From positions 1 through 5,581 of the forward strand of contig CAKSDJ010000066.1 in assembly GCA_934445015.1 (NCBI GenBank): a stretch of DNA of 5,581 nucleotides, read 5' to 3'. The DNA comes from an uncultured Eubacteriales bacterium. GTDB lineage: Bacteria > Bacillota > Clostridia > Oscillospirales > Acutalibacteraceae. Under the pieces are notes generated by a model that was not told the origin of the DNA, searched no databases, and saw only the letters and a program-made list of their open reading frames with translations. Position numbers and translations under genes: made by a program. Positions 1 through 5,581 of the stretch are shown here, one piece after another. Each line of letters begins with the position of its first letter. Position 1 is the first letter of the stretch.

Positions 1-1
1 G

Positions 2-229
2 CTTAAACTAATGGAAAAAAACGGTATTATCACACGCGAGTCTGTTCCGTACGATGCAAGACTTAAAAAAATTACACTTACGGAAAAAGCCGTAAAAATT
101 CATAAAAAAGCAACCGAGAACATCGAAACATTTGAAAAAACAATAAGAAGAGGAATAACTGATAAAGAATTAGCAACATTTTATAATGTTGCCGATAAAA
201 TCAAGAAAAATTTGGAGGTTGAAAAATGA
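2..229 (+). CDS. MarR-family transcriptional regulator, C-terminal part (5' end outside window)
   Basis: The reading frame is open to the left edge, so this is the tail of a longer gene. The ATG at position 11 is probably an internal Met, since the preceding codons (Leu-Lys-Leu) fit the end of a recognition helix. What is visible matches the end of a MarR winged-helix domain: a Met-Glu-Lys-Asn-Gly-Ile-Ile turn, the wing with an Asp-Ala-Arg motif (codons at 53-61; the Asp and Arg are the conserved wing residues), the Leu-Thr-Glu-Lys-Ala segment after the wing, and a Lys/Glu-rich C-terminal helix used for dimerisation. About 75 of the usual 140-150 residues are present. MarR proteins are dimeric repressors that release DNA on binding small molecules. 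The stop codon overlaps the start of the first exporter gene (ATGA), which makes this the likely local regulator of the exporter. The ligand and operator cannot be seen here. Confidence 0.85.
   Translation, partial: LKLMEKNGIITRESVPYDARLKKITLTEKAVKIHKKATENIETFEKTIRRGITDKELATFYNVADKIKKNLEVEK
214..218 (+). promoter_or_regulatory. Ribosome binding site for the first ABC exporter gene
   Basis: A perfect GGAGG lies 7 bases before the ATG at 226, inside the last codons of the MarR gene. It supports the 226 start and suggests that the exporter is translated from the regulator's transcript. Confidence 0.85.
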
Positions 230-1968
230 TAAAAAAACTTTCTTCCTGTATAAGAGAATATAAAAAACCGTCTATACTTACGCTTATATTTATAGTCGGC
301 GAAGTTGTTGTTGAATGTGTTATACCGTTCATTACGGCTAATCTTGTAAATCAGATCAAATCAGGTGTTCAGCTTGAATATATAATAAAAACAGGTCTGT
401 TGCTTGTGGGCCTTGCAGTGTTGTCACTTTGCTGCGGCGCACTGGCGGCATATACCTGTTCAAAAGCGTCAGCCGGTTTTGCAAAAAACCTGCGGCACGA
501 TCTGTTCAGCAGTATTCAGTCGTATTCATTTCAAAACATTGACAAATTCTCAACGTCTTCACTCGTAACGCGCCTTACTACCGACGTTACAAATGTTCAG
601 ATGGCTTATATGATGTTGATACGCACCGCTATAAGAAGTCCGCTTATGTTTATTTTTTCAATCACAATGGCGTATCTTATGGGTGGCGCACTTGCAACAA
701 CATTTGTGGTTGTAGTTCCGTTGCTTATTTTCGGATTACTTATTATTGCACGTAATGCAATGCCGGCATTCAGACGCGTGTTTAAAAAGTATGACCGACT
801 TAATGAGTCAATTGAAGAAAACGTTCGCGGTATGCGTGTTGTAAAAGGGTTTGCGCGTGAGGAATATGAAAAACAAAAATTCAACAATGCATCAAATGAT
901 ATATGCGTTGATTTTACAAAAGCCGAACGTATAGTTGCGTTTAACCAGCCTATTATGCAGGTCTGCCTTTATTTTAATATGATATTTATACTTACGGTAG
1001 GTTCTAAAATGACTATCGAAAGTATGGGTTCATCACTTGATGTAGGTCAGATATCTGCTATGCTTACCTACGGTGTGCAGATACTTATGTCACTTATGAT
1101 GCTTTCAATGATATATGTAATGCTTACAATGTCTTTGGAGTCTATGAAGCGTATTTGCGAGGTGCTTGATGAAAAACCGTCGCTCCATAACCCCGAAAAT
1201 CCCGTTATGAGCGTAACAGACGGGTCGGTTGATTTTGAAAATGTTAATTTTAAGTATTCGCAAAATGCAAAAAAATCTGCTTTAAGCAATATAAACCTGC
1301 ATATCAGCTCCGGTATGACGGTAGGCATTTTAGGCGGTACAGGTTCAAGCAAAACTTCACTTGTTCAGTTGATACCGCGACTTTATGATGTAACCGACGG
1401 CTGCGTTAAGGTAGGTGGGGTAGATGTACGGGATTATGATATTGAAACTTTGCGAAACTCAGTCGCTATGGTGCTTCAAAAAAATCAACTTTTCTCGGGT
1501 ACAATAAAAGAGAATTTGCGTTGGGGTAACGAAAATGCCACCGACGATGAAATTAAAGAGGCGTGCAGATTGGCACAGGCGGATGATTTTATAAATACAT
1601 TCCCCGACGGTTACGACACGCACATAGAGCAGGGCGGTACAAATGTATCGGGCGGTCAGAAACAACGCCTTTGCATTGCGCGTGCGCTGCTTAAAAAGCC
1701 CAAAATTTTGATTCTCGACGATTCTACAAGTGCGGTTGATACAAAAACAGATGCGTTTATTCGCGCAGGATTTAAAAAGTTTATACCCGAAACCACAAAA
1801 ATAATAATTGCACAGCGTATTTCATCGGTTGAAGGCGCAGACTTGATTATTGTTATGGAAAACGGTAAAATCGCCGCTGCGGGCGATCACAAAACACTGC
1901 TTGAAACAAGCGAAATATACCGTGAAGTGTATACACAACAGTCAAAAGGGGGCAGTGAGAATGAGTAA
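226..1968 (+). CDS. ABC exporter half-transporter, subunit with degenerate ATP site
   Basis: This 580-residue fusion of a six-helix exporter domain and an ATPase domain is of normal length for type IV (multidrug/lipid/peptide) exporters. Likely membrane helices lie near residues 16-40, 55-78, 128-150, 152-176, 240-262 and 275-300. The cytoplasmic loops carry the family's TRLTTDVTNVQ (about 115-125) and GMRVVKGFAREE (about 202-213) stretches. In the ATPase domain: A-loop Tyr344, Walker A GGTGSSKTS (370-378), Q-loop Gln418, signature VSGGQ (474-478), Walker B ending in Asp498, D-loop SAVD (502-505). Three key positions differ from an active ATPase: Ser375 replaces the Gly before the Walker A Lys, Asp499 replaces the catalytic Glu, and Gln530 replaces the switch His. 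Its signature is intact, so it should complete the active site of its partner, encoded immediately downstream with an 8-base overlap. The likely role is drug or metabolite efflux as a heterodimer; the substrate is unknown. Start chosen by GGAGG and ATGA coupling. Confidence 0.95.
   Translation: MIKKLSSCIREYKKPSILTLIFIVGEVVVECVIPFITANLVNQIKSGVQLEYIIKTGLLLVGLAVLSLCCGALAAYTCSKASAGFAKNLRHDLFSSIQSYSFQNIDKFSTSSLVTRLTTDVTNVQMAYMMLIRTAIRSPLMFIFSITMAYLMGGALATTFVVVVPLLIFGLLIIARNAMPAFRRVFKKYDRLNESIEENVRGMRVVKGFAREEYEKQKFNNASNDICVDFTKAERIVAFNQPIMQVCLYFNMIFILTVGSKMTIESMGSSLDVGQISAMLTYGVQILMSLMMLSMIYVMLTMSLESMKRICEVLDEKPSLHNPENPVMSVTDGSVDFENVNFKYSQNAKKSALSNINLHISSGMTVGILGGTGSSKTSLVQLIPRLYDVTDGCVKVGGVDVRDYDIETLRNSVAMVLQKNQLFSGTIKENLRWGNENATDDEIKEACRLAQADDFINTFPDGYDTHIEQGGTNVSGGQKQRLCIARALLKKPKILILDDSTSAVDTKTDAFIRAGFKKFIPETTKIIIAQRISSVEGADLIIVMENGKIAAAGDHKTLLETSEIYREVYTQQSKGGSENE
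1946..1952 (+). promoter_or_regulatory. Ribosome binding site deciding the start of the second ABC exporter gene
   Basis: AAGGGGG ends 8 bases before the ATG at 1961. It picks this ATG over an in-frame ATG at 1850, which lies deep in the upstream ATPase domain, has no such site, and would add 37 residues unlike the family. Confidence 0.8.
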
Positions 1969-3901
1969 GCCAAATCAAAAGGCAATGCCTAAGGGCGGCA
2001 AGCCTACATTTAAAATGAGCACATTAAAGCGCGTCTTAAAAATGCTTTATTCTTTCTACCCGGTAATGATGCCCGTTACAATAGCGTGTATTATTTTTAA
2101 CGCGGTTGTTGCCGCTATACCTGCAATTTTTCAACAAAAAGTAATTGCCGATATAGAAAGGTTTTATAAGTCGGGCGATTGGTCAGCGGCAAAAGAAGTC
2201 ATTTTACCTAAAATATTTATACTTATAGGTTTGTACGTTATAGCAATAATTTCTATAACGCTTTACAGTCAGCTTATGGTATATATAACACAGGGATTTT
2301 TAGATAAACTGCGTTGCCGCCTTTTCGGCAGTATGCAAAACCTGCCCGTAAAGTATTTTGATACCAACAAGCACGGCGATATAATGAGCCATTATACAAA
2401 TGACATTGACACTATGCGCGAACTTATTTCACGCTCGTTGCCGACTTTGCTGCAATCAACAATAATTGTTGTGTCGGTACTCGGAATTATGCTTTATTAC
2501 AGCGTATGGCTGACCCTTGTAGTGCTTTTGGGCGTATTGGCGATGAGCTTTGTATCTAAAAAAATAGGCGGGGGCTCGGCAAAATACTTTATACGTCAGC
2601 AAAAATCGATCGGTAAAACCGAAGGCTTTGTTCAGGAAATGATGAACGGTCAAAAGGTTATAAAAGTTTTTTGCCATGAAGAAAAATGTCAGGAAGATTT
2701 TGATAACGTTAATGAAACCCTTTATCACGACAGTTTTCGCGCTCATGCTTATGCAAACTGCTTAGGACCCATTATAGGTAACATAGGCAACGTGCTTTAT
2801 GTTTTCATAGCAATGATAGGCGGTATACTAATTGTAAGCAAAGTGCCTAACATAGGCTTTTCTTCAATTGCTACCGGCATTACCGCGCTTAGTATTGATA
2901 TTGTTGTGCCGTTTTTAAATATGTCGAAACAGTTTACGGGCAACGTAAACCAGGTAACACAGCAGATAAACACGGTTGTAATGGGACTTGCCGGTGCAGA
3001 ACGTGTTTTTGAACTTATGGATGAAAAACCCGAAGATGACAGCGGCTATGTAACGCTTGTTAATTGCACGGTTGATGAAAACGGCAATATATCCGAAAGC
3101 GAAAAGCGCACCGGCCATTGGGCATGGAAGCATCCGCACAGCGACGGAACACTTACCTATACGCTCTTAAAAGGCGATGTTACAATAACAGACGCGGACT
3201 TCGGTTATGAGAAGAACAAACCGGTTCTTCACGATATATCGGTGTATGCAAAACCGGGTCAAAAGGTTGCTTTTGTGGGTGCCACGGGTGCCGGCAAAAC
3301 AACAATTACAAATCTTATAAACCGTTTTTATGATATAGAGGACGGCAAAATACGTTATGACGGAATCAATATAAATAAAATCAAAAAAGCCGATCTTCGC
3401 CGCAGCCTCGGTATAGTCTTGCAGGAAACCAACCTCTTTACAGGCACTGTTATGGATAATATACGTTACGGCAGACTTGACGCCATCGATGAAGAATGTA
3501 TTAAGGCAGCAAACCTTGCGGGAGCTGACGATTTTATAACCCGTTTGCCCGACGGCTATAATACAATGCTTCATAATAACGGTGCAAATCTCTCACAAGG
3601 TCAGCGACAGCTGATTGCAATTGCGCGCGCCGCTGTTGCGGATCCGCCTGTTATGATACTTGATGAAGCGACATCTTCAATTGATACCAGAACCGAAGCC
3701 ATAGTACAGCGCGGTATGGATAAGTTAATGGAGGGCAGAACGGTATTTGTAATAGCACACAGGCTTTCAACCGTTATGAATTCCGATGTGATTATGGTGC
3801 TTGACAGCGGCCGTATAATAGAACGCGGCAGTCACGCCGAACTTATAGCCCAAAAGGGTACCTATTACCAACTTTATACCGGCGCATTTGAACTTGAATA
3901 A
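1961..3901 (+). CDS. ABC exporter half-transporter, catalytically competent subunit
   Basis: This 646-residue exporter half is the partner of the preceding gene. A basic N-terminal tail of about 30 residues leads into six likely membrane helices (about 34-56, 82-104, 162-181, 182-199, 272-293, 299-320). Family loops KHGDIMSHYTNDIDTM (137-152) and GQKVIKVFCHEE (230-241) are present. The ATPase domain has A-loop Tyr416, Walker A GATGAGKTT (440-448), Q-loop Gln488, Walker B ending in Asp568 with catalytic Glu569, D-loop SSID (572-575) and switch His600, all canonical. Its signature is LSQGQ (544-548) rather than LSGGQ, which should weaken the site it shares with the partner's altered Walker A/B. 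It is about 65 residues longer than its partner, mostly from an extra segment (about 358-402, with a WAWKHPH stretch) between the membrane and ATPase domains, plus the N-terminal tail. I recall similar linkers in clostridial relatives. Substrate unknown; multidrug-type efflux is the usual annotation. A strong hairpin follows 10 bases after the stop. Confidence 0.95.
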   Translation: MSKPNQKAMPKGGKPTFKMSTLKRVLKMLYSFYPVMMPVTIACIIFNAVVAAIPAIFQQKVIADIERFYKSGDWSAAKEVILPKIFILIGLYVIAIISITLYSQLMVYITQGFLDKLRCRLFGSMQNLPVKYFDTNKHGDIMSHYTNDIDTMRELISRSLPTLLQSTIIVVSVLGIMLYYSVWLTLVVLLGVLAMSFVSKKIGGGSAKYFIRQQKSIGKTEGFVQEMMNGQKVIKVFCHEEKCQEDFDNVNETLYHDSFRAHAYANCLGPIIGNIGNVLYVFIAMIGGILIVSKVPNIGFSSIATGITALSIDIVVPFLNMSKQFTGNVNQVTQQINTVVMGLAGAERVFELMDEKPEDDSGYVTLVNCTVDENGNISESEKRTGHWAWKHPHSDGTLTYTLLKGDVTITDADFGYEKNKPVLHDISVYAKPGQKVAFVGATGAGKTTITNLINRFYDIEDGKIRYDGININKIKKADLRRSLGIVLQETNLFTGTVMDNIRYGRLDAIDEECIKAANLAGADDFITRLPDGYNTMLHNNGANLSQGQRQLIAIARAAVADPPVMILDEATSSIDTRTEAIVQRGMDKLMEGRTVFVIAHRLSTVMNSDVIMVLDSGRIIERGSHAELIAQKGTYYQLYTGAFELE

Positions 3902-3911
3902 TTCCAAAATA

Positions 3912-3949
3912 AAAATACCGCTTGCCTAAATCAGGTCAAGCGGTATTTT
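3912..3949. terminator. Bidirectional intrinsic terminator between convergent operons
   Basis: A 13-bp perfect inverted repeat (3912-3924 with 3937-3949) is extended by three more pairs (3925-3927 with 3933-3935) past a single bulged T at 3936, closing on a five-base loop. The stem is GC-rich in the middle (ACCGCTTG). T-rich sequence follows on the plus strand (3946-3949 and 3952-3956), and A-rich sequence at 3906-3915 gives a T-run on the minus strand. It starts 10 bases after the exporter stop and lies 12 bases beyond the LOG stop, so it can serve both operons. It fills almost all of the 60-base intergenic gap; I see nothing else there. Confidence 0.9.
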
Positions 3950-3961
3950 GCTTTTTAAAGT

Positions 3962-4540
3962 TTATTTTATAAACTTAAACTGTGCTGCCTCATAATCTTT
4001 GGGGTCATAGTTTGCTATATGCTCAATTATTTTGTTTTCATCATCTGATATAAACAAAAGATTCATATTTGTATCGGGCATAAAAGATTTTTCAATAGCA
4101 TTGTTAAGCATATTTATAAGCGGATCGTAATAACCGCCGGTATTAAATATTGCTATCGGTTTTTTATGTACACCGAGCTGACGCAGGGTATATATCTCAA
4201 AAAACTCGTCAAATGTTCCTATTCCGCCGGGTGTTATTATAAATGCGTCGGACATTTCTTCAAGCAATTTTTTGCGCTCACGCATAGTATCTGTATAAAT
4301 CATATCGGTGCAATGTGTAAAAAGAGCGCCGTCCACATTAAAAAATGATGGTGAAATACCTATTATTTCGCCGCCTTTGCTATATGCTCCGCGTGCGACC
4401 GCGCCCATAAGACCTGCCGCACCTCCGCCGAATATAACCGAGTGACCGCGGTCTGCGAGCGCCGCGCCAAGCCGTTCGCCGGCATTTATAAATGATTTAT
4501 CAATGGCATTTGAAGATGCCCCGTATATACATATCTTCAT
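3962..4540 (-). CDS. LOG-family protein (TIGR00730-type Rossmann fold), probable nucleotide 5'-monophosphate phosphoribohydrolase
   Basis: This 192-residue protein has the normal length for the short LOG family. The opening MKICIYGASS resembles the family's first strand, followed by FGGGAAGLMG (37-46), the MRERK stretch (86-90, usually MHERK) and the hallmark PGGIGTFDE (104-112, pattern PGGxGTxxE). The Arg and Lys of MRERK and Glu112 are the conserved active-site residues. Characterised members cleave the N-glycosidic bond of nucleoside monophosphates: plant LOG releases cytokinins, and related bacterial enzymes such as PpnN act on ordinary nucleotides. The old label 'lysine decarboxylase' for this family is a misannotation. 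No signal peptide is seen, so it is probably cytosolic. Its start overlaps the stop of the Nudix gene (ATGA) and an AGGTGA lies just upstream, so the two should be made together. The bacterial substrate is not known; the family assignment is firm. Confidence 0.93.
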   Translation of the reverse strand: MKICIYGASSNAIDKSFINAGERLGAALADRGHSVIFGGGAAGLMGAVARGAYSKGGEIIGISPSFFNVDGALFTHCTDMIYTDTMRERKKLLEEMSDAFIITPGGIGTFDEFFEIYTLRQLGVHKKPIAIFNTGGYYDPLINMLNNAIEKSFMPDTNMNLLFISDDENKIIEHIANYDPKDYEAAQFKFIK

Positions 4541-5007
4541 AATATCACCTTGTCGTCTAAAATTGCACTTACAAGTCTTTCACCCTTGTATTCAAGCCTT
4601 AATGAAAAAAACGGACAATCAGGCTGCTTGATAAGATTTAAAAATATTTTGTCGCCTTCCCATAAAGCAAGACCAGACACTTTGTCTTTGTCAACCCATT
4701 CGAGAACGCCTTCATCACATTCTTTTATAGTACCGGAAAAATCGCTTGAAGTAAATATGTGCATATATTCGGTTTCCCAAATGTCGGATACAAACGTTAC
4801 AATACCGCAATATTTGCTCGCGCCGAGGGTAAGGCCGGTTTCTTCAAAGACCTCGCGGCGGTTGCATTGTTCGGGGCTTTCCTTGTCCTCAAACTTGCCG
4901 CCTATGCCTATCCACTTGTCAAAATTCAAATCGTTTTTCTTTTTTATGCGGTGAAGCATCAGGTATTTACCGTCTTTTTCAATATGGCAGAGTGTGGTGT
5001 TTCTCAT
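4537..5007 (-). CDS. Nudix hydrolase, MutT / 8-oxo-dGTP diphosphatase type
   Basis: This 156-residue protein contains a perfect 23-residue Nudix box at 37-59 (pattern Gx5Ex7REUxEExGU): Gly37, Glu43, Arg51-Glu52, Glu55-Glu56 and Gly58. These residues bind the divalent metals and position the water that attacks the diphosphate. The start MRNTTLCHIEKDGKYLMLHR, the WIGIGGKFE lead into the box, and later the LEWVDKDKV and LWEGDKIFL stretches fit proteins usually annotated as 8-oxo-dGTP diphosphatase, which turn (d)NTPs into (d)NMP plus pyrophosphate. The exact substrate cannot be read from the sequence, and other nucleoside diphosphate derivatives are possible. No signal peptide or membrane segment is seen. 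It overlaps the sulfatase gene upstream and the LOG gene downstream by four bases each (ATGA), so it sits in the middle of a coupled operon. Start chosen by a GAGGA site 6 bases upstream and the overlap. Confidence 0.95.
   Translation of the reverse strand: MRNTTLCHIEKDGKYLMLHRIKKKNDLNFDKWIGIGGKFEDKESPEQCNRREVFEETGLTLGASKYCGIVTFVSDIWETEYMHIFTSSDFSGTIKECDEGVLEWVDKDKVSGLALWEGDKIFLNLIKQPDCPFFSLRLEYKGERLVSAILDDKVIL
4545..4550 (-). promoter_or_regulatory. Ribosome binding site for the LOG-family gene
   Basis: On the minus strand AGGTGA ends 4 bases before the ATG, inside the last codons of the Nudix gene. Spacing is a little short but supports re-initiation at the ATGA overlap. Confidence 0.65.
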
Positions 5008-5581
5008 CTTTTATCCTCAGAATCCGTTTCGGTCTGCTGAACGTAATCACCGATATAGAATATATCATTCCGCCTATTTTCAGAGTCGAAAATGTTGTTG
5101 TACTGAATTTTTTCATACTCGTTTAAAATTTCACGGTATTCGGTTTTATCGCTCCAGCGGTAATAATTATTGTTTGAGTCAATATAACCCACAGTGTCTA
5201 TTACAGGTAATGTTTCAGATAATTTTAACAGGTATTTGTTATACTCAGTTTGTTTTAATCCCGTAACTTCAAGCATATATGACGACAAATAATTTGCACT
5301 TAGTTTGTCTATATATTTTTCTTCAATATCATAGTTTGCCCAAATGAAAAACGGTGTAACGTGGCGTGCCTGTTCCTGCTCGATTGTGAGGTTGTTAAGA
5401 TTATTTACACCCATAATCGACGCAATAAATTCGGTTTCGATTGACGGCTGGTGGTCGCCGAACATACAAATAACGGTTGGTTCCTTTACGTTTGAAAAAT
5501 ATTCAATAAGACCTTTGAACGCATCGTCGCTGGCTTTTACAAGCGACAGATACTTGCTTGCCTTGTTGTAATACACATCAC
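5004..5581 (-). CDS. LTA-synthase-like sulfatase-fold protein, C-terminal part (5' end outside window)
   Basis: The frame runs off the right edge; 191 residues are visible. A GTG at 5576 could be read as a start but is almost certainly an internal Val, because the sequence around it already fits the family (YLSLVKASDDAFKGLIEYF). The key motif is MFGDHQPS: its Asp (5454-5456) and His (5451-5453) correspond to the metal-binding Asp-His pair (Asp475/His476 in S. aureus LtaS) of the alkaline-phosphatase/sulfatase fold. Further on, HVTPFFIWANYDI and the closing EYEKIQYNNIF region are also typical of LtaS-like proteins. Full members usually carry several N-terminal membrane helices and an extracellular catalytic domain that moves phosphoglycerol or a similar group onto envelope glycolipids or glycans. 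Those helices and the catalytic Thr lie outside the window, so true LTA synthase, LTA primase or another phosphotransferase cannot be told apart. The last 20 or so residues are acidic and polar. Its stop overlaps the Nudix start. Confidence 0.88.
   Translation of the reverse strand, partial: DVYYNKASKYLSLVKASDDAFKGLIEYFSNVKEPTVICMFGDHQPSIETEFIASIMGVNNLNNLTIEQEQARHVTPFFIWANYDIEEKYIDKLSANYLSSYMLEVTGLKQTEYNKYLLKLSETLPVIDTVGYIDSNNNYYRWSDKTEYREILNEYEKIQYNNIFDSENRRNDIFYIGDYVQQTETDSEDKR
5014..5018 (-). promoter_or_regulatory. Ribosome binding site for the Nudix gene
   Basis: GAGGA on the minus strand, 6 bases before the ATG at 5007, inside the end of the sulfatase gene. It supports this start and coupled translation across the ATGA overlap. 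Confidence 0.75.

Noticed and set aside
1348..1350. The Walker A Ser375 codon as a sequencing error or a sign of a dead gene
   Set aside because: The frame is intact for 580 codons, and the change occurs with other matched substitutions (Asp499, Gln530) that mark a normal degenerate site. I also recall the SSK form in related exporters.
606..1665. Several minus-strand open frames (606-887, 1068-1352, 1459-1665) inside the first exporter gene
   Set aside because: They are antisense shadows of a strongly conserved gene, with no motifs and no ribosome binding context.
1850..1960. An earlier in-frame ATG that would lengthen the second exporter protein by 37 residues
   Set aside because: It overlaps the conserved ATPase region of the first exporter, has no ribosome binding site and adds sequence unlike the family. 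The ATG at 1961 has AAGGGGG at good spacing.
3167..3574. A 135-codon open frame on the minus strand inside the second exporter gene
   Set aside because: It lies wholly antisense to the ATPase domain, shows no known motif, is rich in Cys, Tyr and Ile as expected of a shadow frame, and has no neighbours in its direction.
4166..4348. A 60-codon plus-strand open frame opposite the LOG gene
   Set aside because: It is antisense to the PGGxGTxxE and MRERK regions and has no feature of its own.
4550..5266. Plus-strand open frames (4550-4954, 4759-5040, 4994-5266) opposite the Nudix and sulfatase genes
   Set aside because: The minus-strand frames carry the full Nudix box and the sulfatase GDHQP motif. 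The plus-strand translations show no domain.
5574..5576. GTG as a true start for the sulfatase-type protein, giving a small 190-residue protein
   Set aside because: The sequence starts within a conserved helix of the catalytic domain, lacks the membrane helices and catalytic Thr expected of the family, and the frame stays open to the edge. It is truncated by the window, not short.
1..5581. Mobile elements, CRISPR repeats, tRNA/rRNA genes, riboswitches or phage defence genes
   Set aside because: Coding sequence covers nearly all of the window and every gene is a recognisable cellular family. I saw no repeat arrays, transposase motifs or structured RNA beyond the terminator.

Overview
The window holds two gene groups that converge on a shared terminator. 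It looks like chromosomal DNA from a low-to-medium GC Gram-positive anaerobe, most likely a gut-type Clostridia (Lachnospiraceae/Oscillospiraceae-like). The reasons are the AT-rich third positions, strong GGAGG-type ribosome binding sites, tightly overlapping genes, and protein types I recognise as common in that group: a MarR plus two-gene ABC exporter, an LTA-synthase-like sulfatase, and a Nudix protein of the 8-oxo-dGTP diphosphatase type. This is inferred from style and family recall, not from a search.

Left part, plus strand (1-3901): the C-terminal end of a MarR-family regulator, then two half-size ABC exporters. The regulator and first exporter overlap as ATGA; the two exporter genes overlap by 8 bases. 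The two exporter proteins are clearly partners. The first has a Ser in Walker A, an Asp in place of the catalytic Glu and a Gln in place of the switch His. The second has intact catalytic residues but an altered signature (LSQGQ). Together they should form one degenerate and one working ATP site, as in heterodimeric exporters of the TM287/TM288 and BmrCD kind. The MarR protein probably represses the set and responds to an exported compound.

Middle (3902-3961): a short convergent gap filled by a near-perfect hairpin with A- and T-rich flanks, which should terminate transcription from both sides.

Right part, minus strand (5581 down to 3962): the C-terminal end of an LTA-synthase-like sulfatase-fold protein, a Nudix hydrolase with a perfect Nudix box, and a LOG-family nucleotide phosphoribohydrolase. 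Both junctions are ATGA overlaps with a good ribosome binding site, so the three are probably co-transcribed and translationally coupled. The Nudix and LOG enzymes could act in sequence on an unwanted nucleotide (NTP to NMP to free base plus ribose 5-phosphate); that is inference.

I see no mobile elements, RNA genes, CRISPR arrays or long non-coding stretches, and no clearly new system. The best leads are the asymmetric ATP sites with a long linker in the second exporter, and the coupled Nudix-LOG pair.
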